A stretch of 14,265 bases of DNA, from assembly GCA_045402695.1 (NCBI GenBank), contig JAWPNA010000465.1, forward strand, positions 1 through 14,265. The letters run 5' to 3'. A program made the translations under genes and the position numbers. The notes under the pieces are model-generated. The model was not told where the DNA came from, searched no databases, and saw only the letters and a program-made list of their open reading frames with translations. This document shows positions 7,295-13,669 of this stretch, piece after piece. Every line of letters begins with the position of its first letter. The stretch's first letter is position 1. The stretch comes from JAWPNA01 sp045402695. GTDB lineage: Bacteria; Acidobacteriota; Polarisedimenticolia; JACPZX01; DASXTC01.

Positions 7295-8161
7295 ATGATG
7301 CGGGTCGGCTCTTACAGTGTGACGGTGATCGAGGCCGAGCGGTTCCGGCTGGACGGAGGCGCCATGTTCGGCGTGGTGCCCAAGCCGCTCTGGAGCCGCA
7401 GCCACCCGGCCGACGAGAAGAACCGCATCCAGATGGTCACCCGGTGCCTGCTGGCGCGGGGTGAAGGGCGCGTGGTCCTGGTGGACACGGGAATGGGGGA
7501 TGACTGGTCGGACAAGGAGCGGGAGATCTACGCGATCGAGGACGGGCGGCACTCGGTTCTCGCGGCGCTCGCGGCGCGAGGGGTGCCGGCGTCCGACGTG
7601 ACCGACGTGGTGCTGACCCACCTGCACTTCGATCATGCGGGAGGCGCCGTCACGCGCGAGCAGGGCGGGCCGGCGCCCGCGTTCGCCAACGCCCGGTATC
7701 ACGTGCAGGAGTCGCAGTACCGCTGGGCGCTCGATCCGACGGAGAAAGACCGGCGCTCGTTCAGGCCCGACACATTCGTGCCGCTCGGAGAGAGCGGCCG
7801 CGTGGCGCGCGTGGATGGGGAGGCGGAGATCCTGCCGGGCATTCACGTGCTCCCGACGCAGGGGCACACCATCGGCCATCAACTCGTCCGGATCGGTGAG
7901 GGCCCCGGCAGCATCGTCTACTGCGGTGACCTGATCCCGATGGCGGCCCATCTCCCCCTGCCGTGGGTGATGTCGTACGACCTGCATCCTGTCACGACGA
8001 TGAACGAGAAGCGTGCCCTCCTGCGGCAAGCGGCGGATGAGGAGTGGATTCTCGTGCTGGAGCATGACCCTTTCCAGCAGGCGGTGCGCGTCGCGAGGCA
8101 GGGCGATGGGTTCGTGCCGGCCGGTGCGGTCGAGATCTCCACGGATTCCGCCGCGACGTGA
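7295..8161 (+). CDS. MBL-fold hydrolase, lactonase-like
   Basis: A second, unrelated-looking metallo-beta-lactamase-fold enzyme of 288 residues. Zinc ligands are in THLHFDH (108-114), H191 in TQGHTIGH, D212 in YCGDL and H257 in LEHDP. The N-terminal part with GAMFGVVPKPLW (22-33) and the later PLPWVMSYD (221-229) are typical of the dinuclear-zinc MBL branch that includes N-acyl-homoserine lactonases and related hydrolases. The true substrate is uncertain, and many members of this branch are not lactonases. It starts 12 bases after the preceding gene; GAGG at 7281-7284 can serve the ATG at 7295, and the ATG at 7298 is an alternative. It is unlike the preceding MBL gene in length and motifs, so a recent tandem duplication is unlikely. 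Confidence 0.78.
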   Translation: MMRVGSYSVTVIEAERFRLDGGAMFGVVPKPLWSRSHPADEKNRIQMVTRCLLARGEGRVVLVDTGMGDDWSDKEREIYAIEDGRHSVLAALAARGVPASDVTDVVLTHLHFDHAGGAVTREQGGPAPAFANARYHVQESQYRWALDPTEKDRRSFRPDTFVPLGESGRVARVDGEAEILPGIHVLPTQGHTIGHQLVRIGEGPGSIVYCGDLIPMAAHLPLPWVMSYDLHPVTTMNEKRALLRQAADEEWILVLEHDPFQQAVRVARQGDGFVPAGAVEISTDSAAT

Positions 8162-8191
8162 CGCGATGAGAGCGACGAGAGGTAACAACCG

Positions 8192-8497
8192 ATGAGGTCA
8201 TTCGTGAGAGTGGCCGGTGTCGCCGAAGTGCCGGAAAACACAGGCAAGGCGGTGAGGGCCAACGGCCGGTGCGTGGCGCTTTTCAACGTCCTTGGAAACT
8301 TCCACGCCATTGACGGCATCTGTCCTCACCAGGGGGGCCCTCTGGGCGAGGGATACCTGAAGGGCACCGTGGTCACCTGCCCGCTGCACTTCTGGCAGTT
8401 CGACGTGGTGAAGGGTCACGCACCCGACTTTCCCGAGGCGAGCATCGAGACGTTCCCGGTGAAGGTCGAGGACGGCGACATCTTCGTGGAGGTCTGA
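8192..8497 (+). CDS. Small Rieske [2Fe-2S] ferredoxin
   Basis: This 101-residue soluble Rieske domain has the full cluster signature: C44-P-H46 in CPHQGGPL and C63-P-L-H66 in CPLHFWQF, with the usual spacing of 16 residues between the two halves. There is no signal peptide or membrane anchor, so it is a cytoplasmic carrier like NirD or the ferredoxins of ring-hydroxylating dioxygenases. No oxygenase or nitrite reductase large subunit is nearby. Its electron partner may be the neighbouring flavoprotein (9068-10273) or something encoded elsewhere; this is inference. GAGAGG lies about nine bases before the ATG. It follows the lactonase-like gene by 30 bases and precedes the CPTC protein by five. 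Confidence 0.88.
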   Translation: MRSFVRVAGVAEVPENTGKAVRANGRCVALFNVLGNFHAIDGICPHQGGPLGEGYLKGTVVTCPLHFWQFDVVKGHAPDFPEASIETFPVKVEDGDIFVEV

Positions 8498-8502
8498 CCC
8501 GC

Positions 8503-9012
8503 ATGGCGACCTCGGCCGATGGAGTGATCCCCGTGGGCTCGACGGCGCCTGCCTTCACGCTTCCCCTTCTGGGAGGGTGGTGCGCCGCCATCCCCGACCG
8601 CGCGGCGAAGGGGCTCACGCTGGTGGTCTTCTACAAGAACACGTGCCCGACGTGTCGCCTCACCTTGCCGTTCCTCGAGCGGCTGCACAGGCATGTGGCG
8701 CCCGCAGGCGGGCGGGTCGTGGCGGTGTCGCAGGACGGGATGGAGGGCGCGGCATCCTTCGCACGCGAGCTCGATCTCACGATGCCGCTCATGGTGGACG
8801 GGCCCGACTACCCCGTCTCACGACTGTACGACCTCGTCTCCGTGCCGACGCTGCTGCTTATCTCCAAGGAGGGCGTCGTGCGCCGCGGCGGCGTGGGTTT
8901 CAGCAAGGAGGGCCTGGAGGCGATGGCCGGCGACCTGGCTTCGAGCGTCGGCGCCCCGCGACCCGCGCTCTTCCGCGAAGGCGAATCGATCCCGGATTAC
9001 AAGCCCGGCTGA
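8503..9012 (+). CDS. Thioredoxin-fold protein with CPTC site (TlpA/AhpC-TSA-like)
   Basis: A 169-residue thioredoxin-fold protein of the redoxin/AhpC-TSA group. The opening GSTAPAFTLP (12-21), strand LVVFYKNTCPTC (40-51), cis-proline segment VSVPTLLLI (112-120) and ISKEG turn are all in place. The active site is C48-P-T-C51, at the start of the first long helix, so it is a two-cysteine disulfide oxidoreductase or peroxidase-like protein. No signal peptide is seen, so it is probably cytoplasmic and a plausible electron acceptor of the glutaredoxin-thioredoxin reductase encoded 55 bases downstream. The extra tail DYKPG is not explained. GGAGG (8488-8492), inside the end of the Rieske gene, sits ten bases before the ATG and suggests translational coupling. 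Confidence 0.8.
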   Translation: MATSADGVIPVGSTAPAFTLPLLGGWCAAIPDRAAKGLTLVVFYKNTCPTCRLTLPFLERLHRHVAPAGGRVVAVSQDGMEGAASFARELDLTMPLMVDGPDYPVSRLYDLVSVPTLLLISKEGVVRRGGVGFSKEGLEAMAGDLASSVGAPRPALFREGESIPDYKPG

Positions 9013-9025
9013 GGGGCCAGGAATC

Positions 9026-9042
9026 GGGCCTAGGGTGGGCCC
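9026..9042 (+). repeat. Short GC-rich inverted repeat upstream of the selenoprotein
   Basis: GGGCC (9026-9030) can pair with GGCCC (9038-9042) around a seven-base loop, and a competing GGGGCC at 9013-9018 can pair with the same right arm. It lies in the 55-base gap before the ribosome binding site of the fusion gene. It could modulate expression or be chance in GC-rich DNA. No T-run follows, so it is not a standard terminator. Confidence 0.3.
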
Positions 9043-9054
9043 CCCGGACAACCT

Positions 9055-9061
9055 GGAGGAG
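9055..9061 (+). promoter_or_regulatory. Ribosome binding site deciding the selenoprotein start
   Basis: GGAGGAG lies six bases before the ATG at 9068. It is one of the best Shine-Dalgarno sequences in the window. It supports translation starting upstream of the in-frame TGA at 9101 and not at the internal GTG (9188) or ATG (9197) that an ordinary gene finder would choose. Confidence 0.8.
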
Positions 9062-9067
9062 AATAGG

Positions 9068-10273
9068 ATGGCGGACGTCGTCATCTACACGAAGAGCGGG
9101 TGACCCTACTGCGAGTGGGCCAAGAAGCTGCTCGCAAGTAAGGGGGCCCCTTACAAGGAGATACTGATCACGGGTCATCCGGCCCTGGTGGAGGAGATGA
9201 TCCGCAGAAGCGGCGGTCGAATGACCGCTCCTGAGATCTTCATCGACGGCGAGTGCATCGGCGGCTTCGAGGAGCTGAAGGCGCTTGACGACAAAGGAGA
9301 GCTTGACGCGATGCTTGGAACCGAGCATGGACCCGGCGCTACAGGGCTGGCCGAAAAGATCGACATTCTGATCATCGGATCCGGGCCGGCGGGCCTCACG
9401 GCGGCACTGTACGCGGCGCGCGCGAACCTGGTCACGTTGGTCGTTGACGGGAGCCAGCCAGGCGGCCAGCTCACCATCACGACCGACGTGGAGAACTACC
9501 CGGGTTTCCCCGGAGGCATCATGGGGCCCGAGTTGATGGATCAGTTCCGCAAGCAGGCGGAGCGGTTCGGCGGCAAGATCGTGGCGGGCGAGGTCAGGTC
9601 GGTGGACCTGAAGAAGCGTCCGTTCCTCGTAGACGTGGATGGAAAGTCCTTCACGGCCGCGACACTCATCATCGCGTCGGGGGCCTCGGCCAAGCTGCTC
9701 GGGATCGAATCGGAGAAGAAGCTGATGGGCCACGGGGTGTCGGCCTGCGCCACCTGCGACGGCTTCTTCTTCAAGAACCAGGAGATCGTGGTGGTGGGCG
9801 GCGGCGACACGGCCATGGAGGAGGCCACGTTTCTCACGAAGTTCGCCTCCAAGGTGACCATCGTTCATCGCCGCGACAAGCTGCGCGCCTCGAAGATCAT
9901 GCAGGAGAAGGCTCAGCGAAATCCGAAGATCGCTTTCGTCTGGGACTCCGCCGTCGAAGAAGTGATGGGCGAGGACCGGGTCACCGGCGTCAAGCTGCGC
10001 AACGTCAAGACCGACCAGATCACGGAGCTCCCCTGCGGGGGCGTGTTCGTGGCGATCGGGCACCAGCCCAACACGAAGCTGTTCGCTGGACAGCTCGAGA
10101 TGGACCCGGTGGGGTACCTGAAAGTCCAGCCGTTCAGCACGAGGACCTCGGTGCCCGGCGTCTTCGCGGCGGGAGACGTCGCCGACAGCCGGTACCGCCA
10201 GGCGGTCACCGCCGCGGGCACCGGGTGCATGGCGGCCATGGACGCCGAGCGCTTCCTCGAGTCGGGGGAGTGA
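9068..10273 (+). CDS. trxB: Selenocysteine glutaredoxin-thioredoxin reductase fusion (in-frame TGA = Sec12)
   Basis: A 401-residue fusion if TGA 9101-9103 is read as selenocysteine. Residues 1-83 are a GrxC-like glutaredoxin: MADVVIYTKSG, then U12-P13-Y14-C15 replacing CPYC, the cis-Pro stretch TAPEIFIDG (53-61), IGGFEEL (64-70) and LDDKGELDAML. A Gly-rich linker of about 14 residues leads to a low-molecular-weight thioredoxin reductase (about 98-401). That part has FAD motif GSGPAG (104-109), redox disulfide C227-A-T-C230, NADPH motifs GGGDTA (244-249) and HRRDKLRASK (267-276), and GVFAAGD (364-370) with RQAVTAAGTGC (377-387) near the end. Every reductase signature is intact. The expected flow is NADPH to FAD to CATC to the Sec/Cys glutaredoxin, possibly bypassing free glutathione. 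It is sixth from the right edge of a tight run: 55 bases after the CPTC gene and overlapping the next gene by four. The Sec reading rests on the codon replacing an invariant Cys, continued homology across it, a strong ribosome binding site and a SECIS-like hairpin. A TGC-to-TGA sequencing error or a nonsense mutation is the alternative. Confidence 0.88.
9101..9103 (+). other. Recoded UGA (selenocysteine) codon
   Basis: This in-frame TGA is codon 12 of the fusion gene. It falls exactly at the first, nucleophilic cysteine of the glutaredoxin CPYC site. The eleven codons before it and all 389 sense codons after it read as one glutaredoxin-reductase protein. Cys-to-Sec replacement at this nucleophile is the usual pattern in bacterial redox selenoproteins. 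Confidence 0.85.
9104..9143 (+). promoter_or_regulatory. Bacterial SECIS-like hairpin
   Basis: The RNA directly after the UGA folds into one long hairpin. I can pair 9104-9105 with 9142-9143, 9107-9109 with 9138-9140, 9110-9115 with 9131-9136 (six perfect pairs, UGCGAG with CUCGCA), and 9116-9118 with 9128-9130 (including two G-U pairs). That gives 14 pairs, broken by one mismatch (9106/9141) and one bulged A (9137). The apical loop (9119-9127) has nine bases and begins with G, and it opens 16 bases after the UGA. A G at the top of the loop and a distance of roughly 16-37 bases are the known features of bacterial SECIS elements, recognised by SelB. The codons on the 3' arm (GCA, AGT) end in A or T, unlike most codons nearby, as expected if structure is selected. 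Confidence 0.75.
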
Positions 10274-12009
10274 GAAGAAAGCTCCTGTTCGTGACCACGG
10301 TTCTCGGCGTCATCTACGCCGGGCTGATGGTCGCGCTGCCCCCCGGAGCCTTCTTCTCCGGCGACGAAGGGATCAAGTGGCTGCAGACAGACTCCCTGTG
10401 GCGCCACAAGTGGACCTCGCTCGCCATCGATCCTCCCGGCGCGCAGCTCGATCCGGAGCATCGCTTCCTGCCGGCCTTCCTGGTGCGTGCGGGAGGAGAG
10501 GCGCGCTCGGTGTTCCCGGCGCTGCTGCCTGTCCTGGTGAGCTTCCCGTACGCCCTCCTGGGGACGCGAGGGATCTACCTGATCCCGGGATTGAGCGCGA
10601 TCCTCTGCTTGTGGGCCACCGGCCGGCTCGCCACGCTCGCGCTTCCGGAGGGAGCGCAGAGCTGGGCATGGGTCGCCGCAATGGCGGCCGTGGCCGCCTC
10701 GCCTCTCCTGTTCTACGGGGCGACCTTCTGGGAGCACACACTGGCCGCGGCGATCATCTCGGCGGCGCTGATCCCGCTGTGCAAGAAGGACCCCATATCG
10801 GCTGCCGCCGGCCCGGGTGAGGAAGGCGTCAGCCCTGCCGGTCTGACGGCGGGCATCATGCTGGGGTGTGCCTCGGCCGTTCGGACGGAGACGGCGATCA
10901 TGATCCCGGCCGTTCTCGCCGCAGGGGTGATCACCTGGGGGGCGCGCGCCTTCGCCCGGCGCGCGGCAGCGATCGTCGCAGGGGCGGCCGTGAGCGTCGT
11001 TCCCCAGGCGATCTATCACCTCAAGGTTTTCGGGTCGTGGCTGCCCCCCCACCTGACGACAAACCTCCCCATGGGGCACGCAGGGGCCGCTGGGACAGCA
11101 GGCGTAGATCTGCTCCTGCCCGTCGTCTGGCGTCCTGTCGTCCTGGGATCGGCGCTGCTCCTGCTCGCCCTCTTCGTCGTGATCCGCAAGAGGCCTCAGC
11201 GCGAAGCGCCCGTCCTGATGGCGACGGCTGCCGGAGCCTCGGGGCTGCTTCTCGCCGTGGGGCCGCTGCTGACTCTGTGGCTCGAGTTCGGAAGCCGTGC
11301 CCTGTCCACTCACGAGCGCGGCTATCAGAGCCTGGCCCATACCGCGCCTCTGGTGGCGCTGCTGCCTTTCCTGCTGTTGAGGCCGGCCGCAACTGCCGGG
11401 CAGCGCGTGAGGTTTCTCGGATCGTCGGCAGCGATCTTCATTCTGCTGACCCAGGCGGTGACTCCCGTGCCGGGAGGCCTGCAATGGGGGCCCCGGCTCC
11501 TTCTTCCCGCCATCCCGCCGCTCTCCGTCGCGCTGGTCGCCGCGATGGCCGGTCGCCTGGCGTTGCCTGCGGGCGGGCTGGCCGGCGCCTGTCTGTGGAT
11601 CACGCTGGTGCTGGGCCTGGCCGTCCAGGCCGTCGGTCTGCGGTTCCTGACCACGGTGAGGAGGAACAACGCATCGATGATGGCCGCCGTCGTGAGAGAA
11701 GTGCCGGAGGGCAGCGCCATCCTGAGCGACTTCTTCGCGGTGCCGCAGTTGCTGGCGACGCTGAAGGAGACAAGACCGAGCCTGTACGTGAAGCCAGGAT
11801 CGGATCTCGCGCTGCTTGACGAGAGACTGGCGCGGACGGGGATCGCCTGGTTCCGGATCACGAGGGTGAATCAGAGCGGAGCGAGGGCGTCATCCGCCGC
11901 CGCGGGGGCGGCCGGCCGGGGGGTGGACCTGGGCGGCGGGCTGGTCCTCTACAGGCAGGGAGAGGACGCGGACACACGAGCTTTTTCCACGATCCCCTCC
12001 GGAGACTGA
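10270..12009 (+). CDS. Polytopic GT-C-like membrane glycosyltransferase (putative)
   Basis: A 579-residue integral membrane protein with about ten or more hydrophobic segments up to residue 460, followed by a soluble tail. An acidic SGDEG (30-34) sits in the first periplasmic loop, where GT-C glycosyltransferases carry catalytic acidic residues. Later come ATFWEHTLAA (151-160), RTETAI (205-210) and GPRLLLPAIPP (407-417). The last resembles the GxRxLLPxxP segment of lipid-carrier-dependent glycosyltransferases in the ArnT/PMT (GT39/GT83) group. The likely role is transfer of a sugar from a polyprenyl-phosphate carrier on the periplasmic side; donor and acceptor are unknown. I chose GTG at 10270 because it overlaps the stop of the reductase (GTGA), with GGGGGAG immediately upstream. 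An ATG much further upstream would lie deep within the reductase gene. The link to the redox genes is positional only. Confidence 0.62.
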   Translation: MRRKLLFVTTVLGVIYAGLMVALPPGAFFSGDEGIKWLQTDSLWRHKWTSLAIDPPGAQLDPEHRFLPAFLVRAGGEARSVFPALLPVLVSFPYALLGTRGIYLIPGLSAILCLWATGRLATLALPEGAQSWAWVAAMAAVAASPLLFYGATFWEHTLAAAIISAALIPLCKKDPISAAAGPGEEGVSPAGLTAGIMLGCASAVRTETAIMIPAVLAAGVITWGARAFARRAAAIVAGAAVSVVPQAIYHLKVFGSWLPPHLTTNLPMGHAGAAGTAGVDLLLPVVWRPVVLGSALLLLALFVVIRKRPQREAPVLMATAAGASGLLLAVGPLLTLWLEFGSRALSTHERGYQSLAHTAPLVALLPFLLLRPAATAGQRVRFLGSSAAIFILLTQAVTPVPGGLQWGPRLLLPAIPPLSVALVAAMAGRLALPAGGLAGACLWITLVLGLAVQAVGLRFLTTVRRNNASMMAAVVREVPEGSAILSDFFAVPQLLATLKETRPSLYVKPGSDLALLDERLARTGIAWFRITRVNQSGARASSAAAGAAGRGVDLGGGLVLYRQGEDADTRAFSTIPSGD

Positions 12010-12440
12010 TGATGAAGAGAATCGTGCCGTTCCTCGTGCTCTTGATCGGGGTGGCCGCCTGCGGCAGCGGGCCTTTCGACGACTACGCGATCGAGGCGGT
12101 CGAGCTGCGCTCGGCGCCGAAGCTGGAGTTCCTCCGAGCGCGCATCGGCATGAAGTTTCTCGAGGTGAAGTTCGAGTTCGAGAACCGCTCAAAGGAACCG
12201 CTCGTGCTGAAGGCGCTCGATTTCTCCATGAGGGACGCGGCCGGCACGCTGTATCCCTTCAGCGCCCAGGTGCTCGACATGGGCCAGCCTCGCGGCGCGA
12301 CCACGGCCGAGCTGCCCGCGGGCGCTCGCCGCGCCGGCTCGGTGGTTTTCCAGATCCCCGACAGAGCCGTGCCCGCAGAGCTGATCTACAGGCAGGAAAC
12401 CGCGGGCGGGCTCGTGGTCAGGCTGGGAGTTTCAGGCTGA
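12009..12440 (+). CDS. Small lipoprotein, DUF4352-like
   Basis: A 143-residue predicted lipoprotein. MMKRIVPFLVLLIGVAAC carries a lipobox (VAAC, modified Cys18). The mature part is a single beta-rich domain: VKFEFENRSKEPLVLKALDF (about 53-72), a middle RDAAGTLYPF, and LPAGARRAGSVVFQIPD. The pattern of an aliphatic strand, N-R-S, 'L.ALDF.MRD..G..Y', then 'G....G.VVFQIP' is that of DUF4352/telokin-like extracellular domains. The function is unknown, and anchoring in the outer or inner membrane is expected. The start overlaps the preceding stop by one base (TGATG), so translation is coupled; a second ATG is at 12012. Its 3' end overlaps the convergent methyltransferase by 23 bases, closing the operon. 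Confidence 0.75.
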   Translation: MMKRIVPFLVLLIGVAACGSGPFDDYAIEAVELRSAPKLEFLRARIGMKFLEVKFEFENRSKEPLVLKALDFSMRDAAGTLYPFSAQVLDMGQPRGATTAELPAGARRAGSVVFQIPDRAVPAELIYRQETAGGLVVRLGVSG

Positions 12441-13068
12441 CAGTGACGCCGTCGCGGATCGGGACCAGCGTCGTGGTGAAGTCCCGGGCCTGGGTCAACT
12501 GCCGCGAAAGCTCCAGGATGCCGCGCGTGGTTTCGTCGGCGTTGCCCGGATCGAGCACGCGTCCGAACCAGAGCATGTTGTCGCAGATCAGCAGGCCTCC
12601 CGGGCGCAGCGCCTTGCGCGCCCGGGGGAGGGCGTCGGGATACTGCTCCTTGTCCATGTCGTTGAAGATGATGTCGAGAGGAAGCAGCTCACCCGACGCA
12701 ATCGCCCGGTCGAGGATCTCCCGCGCGTCGCCAACTTCGAACCGCACGCGATCGGCCACGCCGGCTTTCGAGAGGAACTCGCGCGCCAGCTTCGAGTTCC
12801 CTTCTGAGCCTTCCGTGTGTACGACCGTCCCGCCGTCGCCCACCGCGCGCGCGAACCAGAGCGTCGAGTAGCCGAAACCGGAGCCCATCTCGAACACCTT
12901 GCGGGCGCCGATCGACCGAGCGAGCAGGCCGCAGAGGTTTCCCACCAGCGGCCCGATGATGGGAAACTGCCGCTCGGCGCCCAGGCGTTCCATCTCGGCG
13001 CGAACCGGGTCGGCGCCCGGCAGGAGGCTCTTCAGGTACTGTTCGATGCGTGGCTCGAGAATGTCCAA
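12418..13068 (-). CDS. SAM-dependent O-methyltransferase (CCoAOMT family)
   Basis: A 216-residue class I methyltransferase of the catechol/caffeoyl-CoA O-methyltransferase family, cytoplasmic and metal-dependent. The SAM site is EMGSGFGYST (60-69), followed by acidic E86 in VHTEGS. The divalent-metal and substrate region reads FNDMDKEQYPDAL (135-147), and D163-N164 in LLICDN supplies further metal ligands. The usual N-terminal helix (IEQYLKSLL) is present, so the TTG at 13068 is the best start even though no strong ribosome binding site precedes it; the next Met is residue 26. It begins seven bases after the peroxiredoxin stop and is surely co-transcribed with it. The substrate is probably a catechol-like small molecule, not determinable here. 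Confidence 0.82.
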   Translation of the reverse strand: MDILEPRIEQYLKSLLPGADPVRAEMERLGAERQFPIIGPLVGNLCGLLARSIGARKVFEMGSGFGYSTLWFARAVGDGGTVVHTEGSEGNSKLAREFLSKAGVADRVRFEVGDAREILDRAIASGELLPLDIIFNDMDKEQYPDALPRARKALRPGGLLICDNMLWFGRVLDPGNADETTRGILELSRQLTQARDFTTTLVPIRDGVTVSLKLPA

Positions 13069-13075
13069 GCGTCTG

Positions 13076-13540
13076 TCAGCCCAGTTTTTTCAGCTCGTTG
13101 ATTACGACGTTGTTGTCGGGCTGCATCTTCAGGTCGTGGACCTGCGCGAAGCGCACCTTCCCCTGCTTGTCCACGATGAACAACGCGCGCTCGGAGAAGC
13201 CTTGCTCCTTCAGCACGCCGTACTTCTTCGCCACGTCTCCGTGCGGGTAGAAGTCGGCCAGCACCGGGTAGGGAATGCCCCCCATCTGCTGTGTCCACGC
13301 CTTGTGGGACGGCACGCTGTCCACCGAGATCGCCAGCACCTGGGTGTTGAGGCCGTTGAACTTCTCCAGGTCCTCGCGGTACTGGGGGATCTGGCACGAG
13401 CAGACCGGGGTGAATGCGAGCGGGAAGAAGGCGAGCAGGACGTTCTGCTTGCCGCGGAAATCGGAGAGCTTCACATCCTTTCCGTCCTGATCTTTCAGTA
13501 GGAAGTCGGGAGCATCCTCGCCGACCTTGGGGATCGTCAT
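13076..13540 (-). CDS. Peroxiredoxin (AhpE-like) with a CxC site
   Basis: A 154-residue thiol peroxidase of the AhpC/TSA family that reduces hydrogen peroxide or organic peroxides in the cytoplasm. It has the opening VGEDAPDFLLKDQDG (6-20) and the peroxidatic loop PLAFTPVCSC (40-49), with C47 as the nucleophile and T44 three residues before it. The active-site arginine is R118 in GFSERALFIVD. A second cysteine, C49, lies only two residues beyond the peroxidatic one, where most relatives have 'VCTxE'; it could form a strained local disulfide or serve as resolving cysteine. There is no C-terminal resolving Cys. AAGGAG stands seven bases before the ATG, and a near-consensus promoter precedes it. 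The reductant is unknown; the glutaredoxin-thioredoxin reductase nearby is a candidate by inference. Confidence 0.87.
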   Translation of the reverse strand: MTIPKVGEDAPDFLLKDQDGKDVKLSDFRGKQNVLLAFFPLAFTPVCSCQIPQYREDLEKFNGLNTQVLAISVDSVPSHKAWTQQMGGIPYPVLADFYPHGDVAKKYGVLKEQGFSERALFIVDKQGKVRFAQVHDLKMQPDNNVVINELKKLG

Positions 13541-13582
13541 GTGTAGACTCCTTCGAGGTTTGATTGGGTGAGTTAGGAAACC

Positions 13583-13611
13583 ACTCTATCGGCGGGCGGG
13601 AAGAGTGTCAA
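13583..13611 (-). promoter_or_regulatory. Sigma-70-like promoter for the peroxiredoxin-methyltransferase pair
   Basis: On the minus strand, a perfect -35 hexamer TTGACA (13606-13611) and TAGAGT (13583-13588) are spaced by exactly 17 bases. RNA would start near 13576, about 35 bases before the peroxiredoxin ATG, and would include its ribosome binding site. This is one of the two best promoters in the window. Confidence 0.72.
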
Positions 13612-13619
13612 GAATCGCG

Positions 13620-13636
13620 GCCGCCAAACTGGCGGC
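13620..13636. repeat. Perfect 7-3-7 inverted repeat between divergent promoters
   Basis: GCCGCCA (13620-13626) and TGGCGGC (13630-13636) are perfect inverse complements around AAC. The repeat lies just upstream of both -35 boxes: eight bases from the leftward one and three from the rightward one. No gene ends here, so it is not a terminator. A dimeric regulator's operator controlling both the peroxiredoxin and the kinase is the natural inference, but its family is unknown and a chance GC palindrome is possible. Confidence 0.4.
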
Positions 13637-13639
13637 GCG

Positions 13640-13669
13640 TTGACTTCGCTCGGCTCCGGCCCGTAATAT
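13640..13669 (+). promoter_or_regulatory. Sigma-70-like promoter for the kinase gene
   Basis: TTGACT (13640-13645) and TAATAT (13664-13669) are separated by 18 bases. Transcription would start near 13676, only about nine bases before the ATG at 13685. This leaves no room for a normal ribosome binding site, so the message is nearly leaderless. Confidence 0.65.

Noticed and set aside
6566..8161. Tandem duplication of MBL hydrolase genes
   Set aside because: The two proteins differ in length, metal-motif context and flanking segments and share only the fold signature, so they are members of different branches.
6887..8188. 433-codon minus-strand frame opposite the two MBL hydrolases
   Set aside because: Antisense to two proteins with intact metal-binding motifs. 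Low-complexity Arg/His-rich product with no family signature.
9101..9103. The TGA as a nonsense mutation making a pseudogene
   Set aside because: Rest of the frame is intact with all motifs, the TGA sits exactly at the nucleophilic Cys, and a SECIS-like hairpin follows. A sequencing error cannot be fully excluded.
9188..10273. Thioredoxin reductase starting at GTG 9188 (or ATG 9197) as the real gene
   Set aside because: No ribosome binding site stands before these codons. The start would cut a glutaredoxin domain in half, while the ATG at 9068 has GGAGGAG and completes the domain across the TGA.
9913..11484. 523-codon minus-strand frame opposite the reductase and membrane protein
   Set aside because: Composition is Gln/Arg/Gly-rich with no domain, and both plus-strand genes beneath it are well supported.
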